35,932 nucleotides of DNA, taken from the NCBI GenBank assembly GCA_024401415.1, contig JAKSLC010000011.1:1-35932 (forward strand). Reading direction: 5' to 3'. The DNA comes from Bacteroidales bacterium (GTDB lineage: Bacteria > Bacteroidota > Bacteroidia > Bacteroidales > Marinilabiliaceae). The position numbers were made by a program, and so were the translations under genes. The notes below the pieces were generated by a model, which was not told the DNA's origin, did not search any database, and was given only the letters and a program-made list of their open reading frames with translations. Shown here piece after piece: positions 17,738 to 27,427 of the stretch. Each line of letters starts with the position of its first letter. Position 1 is the stretch's first letter.

Positions 17738-19054
17738 ATGTCAAAAATAGGACTTATCATAGAACGCGAGTACATGACTCGAGTTCGCAAAAAGAGCTTT
17801 ATCATAGTTTCATTATTAATGCCGATAGCATTATTAACTATGATGTTATTGCCGACAATAATCATGGAATTTTCATCAGTTACGACACAACGAATAGCCG
17901 TAGTTGATGAGACACAGAACTACCAAAGCGTGCTCGCGAATACAGAAGAGATAGAGTATACACTTATCTCTGACGAGACTGCAGAGTCATTACGTAACAG
18001 CTATCAAGCAAAAGGCTTCGATGCTATGCTTCATATCAGTGGTATTCCAACAGATAAAAACAACATTCATATTTTCAGCGAAAAGACTCTTCCTATTGAG
18101 ATTACATCAAACATGGAGCGTACACTTCGTGATAAGGTTAAGCGAGATATGATAAATGAATACTCTGCACTTGGAACGGGCATAGATTCTCTTTTCAACG
18201 CAGTCAATAATGTCTCTGTCAAGATTACCACGATGAAAGAATCTGCAGAAGGAGGGGAAGCTGTTGAGAATCACGCAGGAGTTGGCATCATTGTCGGCTT
18301 AGTAGCTGCAATGCTCATCTACTTCATTATATTGATGTCAGGTGTCCAAGTATTTACAGGCGTGATGGAAGAGAAGCAAAACCGCATCATGGAAGTTCTT
18401 GCCTCTGCAGTGAAACCTATTGAGCTTATGCTAGGAAAGATTATCGGCATCGCGTTGGTAACTCTCACACAAATTGCCATTTGGATAATTCTAATAGGTA
18501 TAGGATCAGCTGTAGTAGGAGCTTCATTTGGTCCACAAGCTGCCGTTTCAGCCACTGCAGAAGTTGCAGCTGCGAACATGCCAGAAGGTAATAACATAGT
18601 AACTTCGGTATTGAATATGTTAAACGGACTAAATATGCCATTAATTGTATCAATGTTCGTAATATACTGCTTGTTTGGGTATCTTCTCTACGCTTCATTA
18701 TATGCAGCTATTGCAGCAGGATGCGAGCAGCAGTCGGATGCGCAACAACTACAGACACCTATCATCCTTCCTATTATTATCGCTATAGTTATTGTTTCAT
18801 CATTCGGCATGAAAGATCCAAACTGTGGTGCTATGTTCTGGGGTTCAATGATTCCATTTACCTCACCTATCGTAATGCTAGCGAGAATACCTAACGGAGT
18901 AGAGGTATGGGAGTTGGTACTTTCTTTAGTTATACTTTTAGGATCATTCCTTTTCACTACCTGGTTTGCTGCAAAAGTATACCGTATAGGAATCTTGATG
19001 TATGGCAAGAAGCCTACCTTTAAGGACCTCATCAAGTGGGCAAAAATGAAATAA
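17738..19054 (+). CDS. ABC-2 type transporter permease (NatB-like)
   Basis: A 438-aa membrane protein paired with the ATPase just upstream. It opens with the usual IIEREYMTRVRKKSF cytoplasmic segment, has one hydrophobic span near residue 30, a large extracytoplasmic domain of about 150 residues, and then five or six spans from about residue 185. The segment MEEKQNRIMEVLASAVKPIELMLGK matches the conserved ABC-2 membrane family motif. It contributes the channel of the exporter. The spacing of 26 bases suggests one operon. Confidence 0.92.
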   Translation: MSKIGLIIEREYMTRVRKKSFIIVSLLMPIALLTMMLLPTIIMEFSSVTTQRIAVVDETQNYQSVLANTEEIEYTLISDETAESLRNSYQAKGFDAMLHISGIPTDKNNIHIFSEKTLPIEITSNMERTLRDKVKRDMINEYSALGTGIDSLFNAVNNVSVKITTMKESAEGGEAVENHAGVGIIVGLVAAMLIYFIILMSGVQVFTGVMEEKQNRIMEVLASAVKPIELMLGKIIGIALVTLTQIAIWIILIGIGSAVVGASFGPQAAVSATAEVAAANMPEGNNIVTSVLNMLNGLNMPLIVSMFVIYCLFGYLLYASLYAAIAAGCEQQSDAQQLQTPIILPIIIAIVIVSSFGMKDPNCGAMFWGSMIPFTSPIVMLARIPNGVEVWELVLSLVILLGSFLFTTWFAAKVYRIGILMYGKKPTFKDLIKWAKMK

Positions 19055-19067
19055 TCTGCGCAAAGAT

Positions 19068-20564
19068 TTGAAACGTATACTTACAATTATATCATTGATT
19101 ATTACTCTGCTACCTGCGCTTTATGCGCAAGTAGCAGATTGTAATGTTCGTCTACATGGCAGAGCGCTACAATATGCAGGATACCATATTGAGGTTTTTG
19201 TATATAAAGATTTCATTACCAAAGACAAAACAGCAATCGGAGTCCTGGACGTAGACGACAATGGTAACTTTGACTGTCAAATAGACCTTCAACAAACAGG
19301 TATTAAGTATGCATTCATGGAATTGGGAGCATACAAAGCGTATATATACCTAGAATCAGGGAAAGACTACCACTTAGTATTACCTCCGTTCAAAGCTCGG
19401 CCAGATGCTGACAGATTCAATCCATTTTATCAACAAGAGCCGATAGAAGCAGGCATAGTAAACGAGCCATCCAGATTAAATATAGCTATCCGCGAATTCG
19501 ATGGCTGGTGGCAAGATCAATATGGTGCCAACATAGCTAGACTTGCCCGATATAACGACCGCAAGTTAGCCGACAAATTGGTATCACGATGTGACAGTAT
19601 GGCCAACACCCTAAATTGCAAGGTACAATTTTTCAAGGATTACGTGCATTACCGTAAAGCGCAAATATATGCGACACCAAGAATGGGAAACGTAAGAAGC
19701 GTAATATCCAGATTCTACACGCAAAACAAGAAGTCGGCCATAGACATGCCACCATATTGGCAGACACTACAAATGATTTGTCCAAATTTCTTAACATCAA
19801 TTACTATCTACACAGATGCCAAAGATAGATGTCGCAAAGAGATTCGTAGTAGCAAGGCAAACTTCAACAGCATATGCGCAGCCCTTCAGTCTGATACAGT
19901 ATATGACAAAAGAACCGTAAGTGAAAACCTTCTACTTATGGGAATATACGATGGATATTACAGTCAAGAAATCTCGGAATCATTCGTAGACCACCTATTG
20001 AACAGCGCAATTAGTCAGAATACGCATCCTGACACCAAGATATTAGCCCAAAATATACTCGACAAGAAAAACCATCTACATCCAGGCACAGATGCCCCTG
20101 GATTTACGCTAATGGATATGAGAGGGAAAGAGGTTTCTCTCAGTTCATTAAAAGGCAGGTGGGTATACCTATGTTTCTTGCATTCTCAGAACTTTGCTGC
20201 GGTAAAAGATATGGCAGCACTAGATGCGATGCAAACCAAATATCAAAAAGACATACAGGTAGTAGGCATTTTCACGGATGAGAAGAGCGATCAACTATCT
20301 GCCCGTATGAAGAACGCCAAGCATAATTGGCTGGCTCTGACATACATTACTCAACAATCGATTATATCAGAATATAATATAGTTGCTTTGCCAACATATT
20401 ACTTAATAGACCCAGATGGTCGCATCAGCCTATCTCCAGCACCTAGTCCGACAGAGAACCTGGAACAATCGATAGCGAATCAGATGATAAACTATAAGCG
20501 AGAGATAGCAAACAAAGGAAAGAAGAACAATCAAGTAAAGAATATCTACGATATAGCGCACTAA
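19068..20564 (+). CDS. Exported thioredoxin-fold (TlpA-like) protein without the CxxC motif
   Basis: A 498-aa exported protein, started at TTG. Residues 1-20 look like a cleaved signal peptide (ending LYAQ). The first 330 residues are a substrate-free region of the kind found ahead of TlpA domains in Bacteroidota. From about residue 340 there is a TlpA/AhpC-like domain: PGTDAPGFTLMDMRGKEVSLSSL-type start, then WVYLCFLHSQNF, where a redox protein would have FWATWCxxC, and later LPTYYLIDPDGRIS. The catalytic cysteine pair is therefore absent, so oxidoreductase activity is not expected. It sits 13 bases after the permease and three bases before the next ABC ATPase. Confidence 0.8.
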   Translation: MKRILTIISLIITLLPALYAQVADCNVRLHGRALQYAGYHIEVFVYKDFITKDKTAIGVLDVDDNGNFDCQIDLQQTGIKYAFMELGAYKAYIYLESGKDYHLVLPPFKARPDADRFNPFYQQEPIEAGIVNEPSRLNIAIREFDGWWQDQYGANIARLARYNDRKLADKLVSRCDSMANTLNCKVQFFKDYVHYRKAQIYATPRMGNVRSVISRFYTQNKKSAIDMPPYWQTLQMICPNFLTSITIYTDAKDRCRKEIRSSKANFNSICAALQSDTVYDKRTVSENLLLMGIYDGYYSQEISESFVDHLLNSAISQNTHPDTKILAQNILDKKNHLHPGTDAPGFTLMDMRGKEVSLSSLKGRWVYLCFLHSQNFAAVKDMAALDAMQTKYQKDIQVVGIFTDEKSDQLSARMKNAKHNWLALTYITQQSIISEYNIVALPTYYLIDPDGRISLSPAPSPTENLEQSIANQMINYKREIANKGKKNNQVKNIYDIAH

Positions 20565-20567
20565 TCT

Positions 20568-21221
20568 ATGGTAATAGCGGAGAATATACATAAGAGTTTC
20601 GGGGCTCTTGAAGTACTTAAAGGGATAGACCTTCACATCAAAGAGCGAGAAGTAGTGGCTATAGTAGGTCAAAGTGGAGCAGGAAAAACTACACTTCTAC
20701 AGATTTTAGGGACATTAGACAGGCCTACTACAGGCACTGTGAAAATAGCAGGAGAAGATGTTTCTTCACTATCTGAGGGAGCCATGGCTACATTCCGAAA
20801 TAAACATATAGGCTTTGTATTTCAGTTTCACCAGTTACTACCTGAGTTTACAGCACTGGAGAACGTGATGCTCCCATGTCAGATTGGAGGGAAGAACGAC
20901 AAAGCTGCAGAAGAACGAGCAAGAGAGCTGCTGACGTTTCTGAAACTTGGAGACAGACTAGACCATAAACCATCTGAACTATCAGGAGGAGAAAAGCAAC
21001 GTGTAGCCATAGCTCGCGCCTTAGCATGCAACCCAAGCGTAGTATTTGCAGATGAACCTTCTGGCAACCTTGATTCACATAATGCCCGGGAACTACAAGA
21101 ACTCTTTTTCTCGCTCAGAGAAGAATATGGGCAAACATTCGTTATAGTAACACATGATATGCAGATGGCAGCATGTTGCGACCGTATGATAAGAATTAAA
21201 GACGGCCTAATAGAAGACTAA
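20568..21221 (+). CDS. ABC transporter ATP-binding protein, LolD/MacB type
   Basis: A 217-aa ATPase with Walker [10 protein letters not shown], the signature [15 protein letters not shown] and Walker [13 protein letters not shown], followed by HD in THDMQ. The sequence [20 protein letters not shown] is close to that of LolD, the ATPase that drives lipoprotein release from the inner membrane. No LolC/E-like permease is in this window, so the partner must lie elsewhere. FtsE and MacB proteins share these motifs, so lolD is the best but not the only reading. It starts three bases after the TlpA-like gene stop. Confidence 0.85.
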   Translation: MVIAENIHKSFGALEVLKGIDLHIKEREVVAIVGQSGAGKTTLLQILGTLDRPTTGTVKIAGEDVSSLSEGAMATFRNKHIGFVFQFHQLLPEFTALENVMLPCQIGGKNDKAAEERARELLTFLKLGDRLDHKPSELSGGEKQRVAIARALACNPSVVFADEPSGNLDSHNARELQELFFSLREEYGQTFVIVTHDMQMAACCDRMIRIKDGLIED

Positions 21222-21230
21222 ATCTTTGAA

Positions 21231-21986
21231 ATGCTCCCAAATAACCTTAAAGAGATACTAGACGCAAAGGTTGACCAATACGAGCGACCTAGCTTCATAG
21301 AAAGTGACCCTATCAGTATACCTCATCGCTTTACAAAGAAAGAGGATATTGAGATAGCAGGATTTCTCGCTGCTACTCTTGCATGGGGCAACAGGAAAGC
21401 TATTCTAAAGTCGGCCAATGAGATGATGCAGAGATTCGACAACTCTCCTGCTGACTTTGTATTAAACGCTTCAGACAAAGAGATAGACAATCTACAAAGT
21501 TTCGTGTATCGTACTTTCAAAGATACAGATCTGCCATGCTTTGTACGTGCCATACGTCATATATATGCGAATCACGGAGGATTGGAAACTGTTTTAGCAC
21601 AAAAGCCAAACGACTCAAGCATAAGATCTTCCATTATTAATCTCAGAGAGATTATGCTTCCATTTTTGGACCCTCATACCAGAAAACATGTACCAAATCT
21701 ACTAAAAGATTCTGCGGCGAAACGCATGTGCATGTACATGCGTTGGATGGTCAGATCTAATGACAAAGGTGTAGATTTTGGCATATGGCATAGCATAAAG
21801 AAAGAAGATTTAATACTCCCACTAGACGTCCATGTTGGCAATGTAGCACTTAGCTTAGGTTTAATTACCAAAAATGGGAAAGACTGGAAAACGGCTTCAG
21901 CCATTACAGAAAAACTAAAAGAGTTCCGACCTGAAGATCCAGTCGCATACGATTTCGCCCTATTCAGTATGGATATGGAGGAGTAA
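21231..21986 (+). CDS. TIGR02757 (DUF2400) family protein
   Basis: A 251-aa protein that resembles the TIGR02757 family: it contains FTKKEDIEIAGFLAATLAWGNRKAIL, DLPCFVRAIRH and HIKGVD-like DFGIWHSI, and DLILPLDVHVGNVALSLGL. The helical fold is reminiscent of HhH-type DNA repair glycosylases, in that the LPLDVHVG stretch resembles their catalytic hairpin-aspartate region, but no activity has been established that I know of. It is nine bases after the LolD-type gene and 30 bases before trmN6. Function unknown. Confidence 0.85.
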   Translation: MLPNNLKEILDAKVDQYERPSFIESDPISIPHRFTKKEDIEIAGFLAATLAWGNRKAILKSANEMMQRFDNSPADFVLNASDKEIDNLQSFVYRTFKDTDLPCFVRAIRHIYANHGGLETVLAQKPNDSSIRSSIINLREIMLPFLDPHTRKHVPNLLKDSAAKRMCMYMRWMVRSNDKGVDFGIWHSIKKEDLILPLDVHVGNVALSLGLITKNGKDWKTASAITEKLKEFRPEDPVAYDFALFSMDMEE

Positions 21987-22016
21987 GAGTAAACTGATTA
22001 CTGACAACAGAAAATC

Positions 22017-22733
22017 ATGTCCAACCAGTATTTCGAGTTCAAACAATTCATAATATATCAAGACAAGTGCGCCATGAAGGTAGGGACCGATGGCGTACTA
22101 TTAGGAGTGCTTACAAAAATAGAATTTCTAAAAGAGCAACCTAATGTACTGGATATAGGCACTGGAACAGGATTAGTATCCCTTATTGCAGCCCAGAGAA
22201 TACCATCAGCGATAATAACCGCTATTGAAATAGATGCAGACTGTACAGAGCAGGCGAAAGAGAACTTTGAACGCTCCAAGTTTGCATCAAGATTATCAGT
22301 GGTAAAAACGGCCATTCAGGATTATGCGCCACAGAGGAGATATGACCTGATAATGTGTAATCCTCCTTTTTACAACGGAACACTTACACGTCCGGATTCC
22401 AAACGCACCTTAGCACGACATACACTTAGTCTGACCTTCAAAGAATTAGCCACTGCAACAGAGAGATTATTATCAGACGACGGACAATTCTCGGTAATAA
22501 TACCTACATACGCAGAATCAGAGCTGACAACTCACTGCATAGCATTAGGGATATATCCAAACCACATTACCAAAATATACCCTAATAATCACAAAGACGC
22601 AAAACGAGTAGTAGTGCAATACTCACGTCAAAAAAAAGAAATAGAAGAAAACCGCTTAACCATAGAAGATGCGCCGACACAAAAGAGCGCAGAATTCAAA
22701 GCATTGGTAGAAGATTACTATCTTAGGTGCTAA
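22017..22733 (+). CDS. trmN6: tRNA1(Val) adenine-37 N6-methyltransferase-type enzyme
   Basis: A 238-aa class I SAM methyltransferase of the YfiC/TrmN6 family, which makes m6A37 in tRNA1(Val). The SAM-binding motif is VLDIGTGTGLVSLIAAQ (about 41-57), then an acidic residue in AIEID, and the catalytic N-P-P-F motif in IMCNPPFYNG (about 115-124). The opening FEFKQFIIYQDKCAMKVGTDGVLLG is typical of the family. Its last four bases overlap the end of the convergent EEP gene. Small, complete, and consistent in length. Confidence 0.92.
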   Translation: MSNQYFEFKQFIIYQDKCAMKVGTDGVLLGVLTKIEFLKEQPNVLDIGTGTGLVSLIAAQRIPSAIITAIEIDADCTEQAKENFERSKFASRLSVVKTAIQDYAPQRRYDLIMCNPPFYNGTLTRPDSKRTLARHTLSLTFKELATATERLLSDDGQFSVIIPTYAESELTTHCIALGIYPNHITKIYPNNHKDAKRVVVQYSRQKKEIEENRLTIEDAPTQKSAEFKALVEDYYLRC

Positions 22734-23785
22734 TCCTTCAAGACCAAAGTTGCAGACACAGGGAAATGATCGGAAAAATCGACATCATGCTCCTTGTAAA
22801 CAACTGCCTTCATATCCTCCGAATGTAAAATATAGTCAATACGGATGGGAGGCAGATTGCCGTTATATGTATCACCCCAACCATTACCAGCTTCGACAAA
22901 CGAGTCCTTCATATTACGCTTTCGCATAATGTAATAGGTATATGAAATAGGAGTATCATTAAAATCTCCACAAATCAATAACGGAGTCTTGACAGATTCT
23001 ATAGCCTTAGCAACATACGTAGCCTGTTCCTGACGGCGATGATATGCATCAGTCATCTTAGAACGAGTGGTACTTAACTGCTTTTTCACGTTACCCTTAT
23101 TCTGCTCTGGCAACTGGGAAGGGTCAAAGACATTTATTTCATCAGAAACGAGCCCTATAGATGCTAGATGGCAATTAAACAACGTAACTGGCTTTCCATC
23201 AATAGAGATCTCTACACACTGAAGATACGATTCGACATCCACCCCGACACTCTTAACCTTTACAGGATACTTTGACAACAACAACTGTTTATCTCCAGAT
23301 TTAGAGGAAGGCTTTTTCACCTTATGGTCCAAAAAATAAGGATAAGCCGTCAACCAATTCTTTATTTTATTATAGCAATTCAAGTCGGCCTCTTGCATAC
23401 ATACAATATCGGCATCCTGAGTCTTAATAAACTCACCGATTGAGTCAACTGAAGCCAAAGACATATAATGGACATTATATGTCAGCACCTTAATTGATTT
23501 ATCTGAAGGGATATCAGCTGAACTGATATTGAATACAGATACAGCACCATTATAAGTCAGAATTGCAGCTAAAACAGGGAATACAATCTTCCAATCAGGA
23601 TTGAAAATAAGATACAAGACAGCCATCAGAGCATTAAGAGCCCAAAGATAGGGGAAAGCATACTGAACCAAGACAAAATTTCCGAGTTTATCCGGCTCGA
23701 AATATGATGAAAAATAGGTGACACATGTAGCCGATGATATGGCCAATGTGGTTAATATCAATAATATTCTGAGAAGAGTTTTCAT
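22730..23785 (-). CDS. Endonuclease/exonuclease/phosphatase (EEP) family membrane protein
   Basis: A 351-aa protein with two to three hydrophobic segments in the first 90 residues, then a DNase I-like EEP domain. Visible motifs are LTYNVHYM, QDADIVCMQEAD (Mg-binding Glu), FNCHLAS, LLICGDFNDTP and SDHFPV at the end. Such membrane-tethered EEP proteins may be nucleases or phosphoesterases; the substrate is not known. It is the last gene of the mutL run. Its ATG overlaps the rhomboid stop codon (ATGA). The stop codon is TAG. Confidence 0.88.
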   Translation of the reverse strand: MKTLLRILLILTTLAISSATCVTYFSSYFEPDKLGNFVLVQYAFPYLWALNALMAVLYLIFNPDWKIVFPVLAAILTYNGAVSVFNISSADIPSDKSIKVLTYNVHYMSLASVDSIGEFIKTQDADIVCMQEADLNCYNKIKNWLTAYPYFLDHKVKKPSSKSGDKQLLLSKYPVKVKSVGVDVESYLQCVEISIDGKPVTLFNCHLASIGLVSDEINVFDPSQLPEQNKGNVKKQLSTTRSKMTDAYHRRQEQATYVAKAIESVKTPLLICGDFNDTPISYTYYIMRKRNMKDSFVEAGNGWGDTYNGNLPPIRIDYILHSEDMKAVVYKEHDVDFSDHFPVSATLVLKD

Positions 23786-24630
23786 TTCTTAGATTCGTCT
23801 AATAGAGTTTTTCTTTCGTCTTCAGAAAGGCTTTCGTAACCAGAAGCCTTTATTTTATCCAAAATACGGTCTATCTCCGCTATACGATTAATCTTCTGCC
23901 TATTCCATTCCATATCTGCATCGGCCATACCACCTCGAACTATTTTTAGATGGCGATTACGTCTTGGCCATGAAATTGTTTTATTAGCAGAAGGCATCCC
24001 CCTATATTTCCACCAAAGAGCTATTAACGTGCCTGCGACTGCACCTCCAAGATGAGCTATATGACCACCCACATTAGAAAGAGCAGGGATACTGATTATA
24101 TCTATCAGCACGTACACAGCCGCGATGAACCCTAGTTTCAGCTCACCAATAAGCACTAATCTGACAGAATACTTAGGATACGAGACAGCCACACATAGAA
24201 TAATAGCCATTACCGAAGCCGAAGCACCAGTCATACTCATATAAGTAGGAATCAGCGAACTAGGAGTCAAGAAATATGCAACTGCACCAGCGATACCTCC
24301 AATAAGATAAACCCTCACTATTACGTATTCACCTATGAGGAACGACATCAGTCTGCCGAACCAATATAACGCTATGAGATTGAATAAGATATGTATAAAG
24401 TCATAGTGAGTAAACATATACGTTATAATAGTCCATGGGCGAGTAGTCAGAGTAATTACTATATCAGATGAAGGTAAAGACAAAGCACTAGCGAGTCGCC
24501 CGCAGGACTCCGAGATTCCTGTTATATCAAAAAAAGTCAACACGGATATCAACAAGAACACAGCAATGTTGATATAAATCAACATTGCCACCTTATCTTC
24601 TACGAACTTATTCCATAGTCTATTGTTCAT
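23782..24630 (-). CDS. Rhomboid-family intramembrane serine protease (second copy)
   Basis: A 282-aa multi-span protein. The catalytic serine is in GASASV and the histidine in GHIAHLGGAVAGT; the asparagine of HILFNLIALYWFGR is the usual oxyanion-side residue. The start ATG at 24630 overlaps the stop of the upstream rhomboid as ATGA; a GTG four codons earlier is less likely. The C-terminal 70 residues are hydrophilic (IDRILDKIKASGYESLSEDERK) with a rhomboid C-terminal motif common in Bacteroidota. The substrates are unknown. Confidence 0.93.
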   Translation of the reverse strand: MNNRLWNKFVEDKVAMLIYINIAVFLLISVLTFFDITGISESCGRLASALSLPSSDIVITLTTRPWTIITYMFTHYDFIHILFNLIALYWFGRLMSFLIGEYVIVRVYLIGGIAGAVAYFLTPSSLIPTYMSMTGASASVMAIILCVAVSYPKYSVRLVLIGELKLGFIAAVYVLIDIISIPALSNVGGHIAHLGGAVAGTLIALWWKYRGMPSANKTISWPRRNRHLKIVRGGMADADMEWNRQKINRIAEIDRILDKIKASGYESLSEDERKTLLDESKK

Positions 24631-25412
24631 TCTCTTCTCCACTTAAGAATAAGGACTATACCGAATAACATACCGCCCAAGTGGGCCCAATGGGCGACAT
24701 TATCTGGCTTGAATATCACACCGAGCCCCTCAAACAACTCTATAGCGCCATAAAGTAATACGAAATACTTAGCCTTTATAGGAATAAGGAAGAAAAGGAA
24801 TATTCTAGCATTAGGATAAAGCATACCGAAAGCCAGAAGTAAGCCGAACACAGCACCGGATGCTCCAATAGTATTATGGCTAGCTATATAAGCCTCCTGA
24901 TAATCCATCAAGAACTGACGAGCGATAGGCATAGCCTCCTGAATAGGCATACCTTCTGCCTTGTTGAAAAACTCATTAATAAGTATCAGACACTTCTGAG
25001 AGGCAGGTCCATAGTGAGACAGCAAATTATTTATTGAGCTATTGGTGAGGTCGGACATACAAACATCGACAGCTCTTATGAAAGGCTGAATCTCGAAATA
25101 AAGAGCCACTTCCTGGACCAAACCAGAGCCTATACCCGTAATCAGATAATATATGATATACCTCTGCGTACCAAAATACTGTTCAATAGGAGCGCCAAAC
25201 ATATAGACGGCAAACATATTAAAGAACAAGTGCGAGAAGCTACCATGAAGGAACATAAACGTAAGCAACTGCCAAACATTGAACTCGGAAGAAGCCCAAT
25301 AGTGCAAACCAAACATGTTGTTGATATCTATATTAGTCAACATGTAAGATGCCAGGAACGCCAAAGCGTTTATGATAATGATATTCTTTGATGCAGCAGA
25401 AATCGGTGGCAT
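24627..25412 (-). CDS. Rhomboid-family intramembrane serine protease (first copy)
   Basis: A 261-aa multi-span protein with catalytic serine in GASGAVFG and histidine in HWAHLGGMLFG, and the HLFFNMFAVYMFG asparagine helix. An insert of about 75 mostly hydrophilic residues sits between two membrane helices before the GASG helix, which sets it apart from the second copy. It is 13 bases downstream of mutL and overlaps the second copy by an ATGA. Two adjacent rhomboids behind mutL recur in Bacteroidota as far as I recall, which suggests a functional link that is not explained. Confidence 0.94.
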   Translation of the reverse strand: MPPISAASKNIIIINALAFLASYMLTNIDINNMFGLHYWASSEFNVWQLLTFMFLHGSFSHLFFNMFAVYMFGAPIEQYFGTQRYIIYYLITGIGSGLVQEVALYFEIQPFIRAVDVCMSDLTNSSINNLLSHYGPASQKCLILINEFFNKAEGMPIQEAMPIARQFLMDYQEAYIASHNTIGASGAVFGLLLAFGMLYPNARIFLFFLIPIKAKYFVLLYGAIELFEGLGVIFKPDNVAHWAHLGGMLFGIVLILKWRRE

Positions 25413-25425
25413 AATCTATGAAGTT

Positions 25426-27405
25426 TTATGCAAACATACTATTTAATGAATTATCATCCAATAGAGCAAACACACGTTTACCTCGAGGAGTGAGTGCTGG
25501 AGATGAGGAAGCGAAAAGACGATTATACAAAGAAAGCATCTCTTCATTAGTCAACATCTTACCATAAGGTATAGCCGATTGAGTAGCGACAGCTATACAG
25601 ACATACTCTTGTATACCAGACTGTATATCGACCTCTCCATTACGGCAATCGAATATCAACTGCTCGATAAAAGATCGAGCCTGATCTACTTCAAATACCG
25701 CTGGTATAGATGTCATTTTGAGATTACCCTCCTCTGACAGATATTCGACCTCCATACCAACTCGCGAAAGTTCAGCAGACAATTCCTCCACGATACAAGC
25801 ATCTTCTGCACCAGTAGCAATAAGTTCAGGGAACATAAGTTGCTGAGATGCTACATTTCCGCTACTAACCATACTACTGATGGCATCGTACTGAATACGC
25901 TCGTGTGCTCGACGTTGATCTATCAGCATCAAGCCATTTCCAACTTGAGTAACAATAAACTTACCCTTATATTGGAAGAAACGTTCTGGCGAAGTAAAAG
26001 AAATTTCGGAAGCGGAGTCAGACATCTGAATATCCAAAGTCTGCTGCACAGGCTCTTCGCGATTAGACTCAAGCCCCTCATACAAACTCTCCCAACCCTT
26101 AGCAGAAGGTTGTGGAATGTGAGAAGGAAAAGAGTGGGAAGAATACCCTCCCCCTGACGATGACACCTGCCCCAGCTTACTAGTGTAAGTCTGCAAATGA
26201 GACTGGTCATCATGATTTGCATAAGTATAAGGGACAGACTTGTACCTACTATCGCTTTCATTTTCGAAAGGATTATACACATCTGCTCTTCTATTAGGAT
26301 CAAGAGACAGAAGGTCGGCTATCTGATCCAGATTATAATCACTTTTAGCAGTGAACCCTAAATCTATAGAATGATCGACATCGAAATCGATAGTAGGCAT
26401 TATATTATTTTTGCCTAGACACTCCCTGACAGTTGCATTCAATATACGCCACACCTCGGAATCATTCTCAAACTTAATTTCCGTTTTCTGAGGGTGGACA
26501 TTAACATCAATAGTCTGAGGATCGACATCAATGTATACATAATACGCAGGAGACTGATCAGCGGGAATAATATTACGATACGCTTCAATAATAGCCTTAT
26601 GGAAATAAGAGCTCTTCATGAAGCGATTATTTACGATAAAATATTGATTTCCGGCAGTTTTACGAGCGCTCTCAGTTGTTCCTACGAAACCACTCAACCT
26701 GACAATATCATTATTGCACTCTATAGGCAGCAAATACTTAGACATTGCCTTACCTGCTATAGCAGAAACTCTTATTCTAAGATTAGCAGCCTTGAGATCA
26801 TATAATGTTTGAGAGTTATGTATAAAAACCAACGAAACATTTGGATGAGCGAGAGCGATGCGAATGAACTCAGTCTCCAAGTTTTTAAGTTCAGTTGAGT
26901 CCTTCTTTAGGAAATTACGGCGAGCTGGAGTATTGAAGAACAGATCCTTGACACAGAATTGGCTACCCTTAGGGGCTACGACAGGCTCTTCATTAATAAG
27001 CTTAGACCCTGCAATTTCTATCTTGATACCAAGTTCATCCTGTTCTCTACGGGTAATAAGGTCGACATGAGCAACAGCTGCGATAGAAGCTAAAGCCTCA
27101 CCGCGGAAACCCATGGTATGGAGTTGCATCAAATCTGTTGCCTCTTTGATTTTTGATGTAGCGTGACGTTCGAAAGCCAATCGGGCATCGATATCATTCA
27201 TTCCGCAACCATCATCTATTACCTGTATGAGAGTTCTGCCTGCGTCTTTTATGACGACACGCACCTCTGATGCTCCAGCATCAATAGAGTTTTCGACCAG
27301 CTCTTTTAATACTGAAGCAGGATTTTGCACTACCTCGCCGGCGGCAATAATATTAGCAACAGAGTCGGGTAGCTGTCGGATGACGTTACCGTTATTCTCA
27401 CTCAT
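25426..27405 (-). CDS. mutL: DNA mismatch repair protein MutL
   Basis: A 659-aa GHKL ATPase that links MutS to strand incision or removal in mismatch repair. N-terminal motifs are LVENSIDAGA, DDGCGMN, HATSK, TMGFRGEAL and FNTPARR. The C-terminal dimerisation domain has DQRRAHERIQYD where endonuclease-type MutL has DQHA-x2-E-x4-E. The end reads TPRGKR rather than CPHGRP, so the metal-binding set is incomplete. Other Bacteroidota also deviate there (DQHRAH by memory), so this may be normal for the phylum, but the Arg in place of His is a further change. I chose the ATG at 27405 over a TTG three codons earlier. A non-conserved, Ser-rich linker spans roughly residues 340-460. Confidence 0.96.
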   Translation of the reverse strand: MSENNGNVIRQLPDSVANIIAAGEVVQNPASVLKELVENSIDAGASEVRVVIKDAGRTLIQVIDDGCGMNDIDARLAFERHATSKIKEATDLMQLHTMGFRGEALASIAAVAHVDLITRREQDELGIKIEIAGSKLINEEPVVAPKGSQFCVKDLFFNTPARRNFLKKDSTELKNLETEFIRIALAHPNVSLVFIHNSQTLYDLKAANLRIRVSAIAGKAMSKYLLPIECNNDIVRLSGFVGTTESARKTAGNQYFIVNNRFMKSSYFHKAIIEAYRNIIPADQSPAYYVYIDVDPQTIDVNVHPQKTEIKFENDSEVWRILNATVRECLGKNNIMPTIDFDVDHSIDLGFTAKSDYNLDQIADLLSLDPNRRADVYNPFENESDSRYKSVPYTYANHDDQSHLQTYTSKLGQVSSSGGGYSSHSFPSHIPQPSAKGWESLYEGLESNREEPVQQTLDIQMSDSASEISFTSPERFFQYKGKFIVTQVGNGLMLIDQRRAHERIQYDAISSMVSSGNVASQQLMFPELIATGAEDACIVEELSAELSRVGMEVEYLSEEGNLKMTSIPAVFEVDQARSFIEQLIFDCRNGEVDIQSGIQEYVCIAVATQSAIPYGKMLTNEEMLSLYNRLFASSSPALTPRGKRVFALLDDNSLNSMFA

Positions 27406-27427
27406 AATTGACAATGAATGTATGTTG

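Noticed and set aside
25426-27405. MutL as a pseudogene
   Set aside because: The frame is intact over the full length and the ATPase motifs are complete; the C-terminal deviation is common in the phylum.
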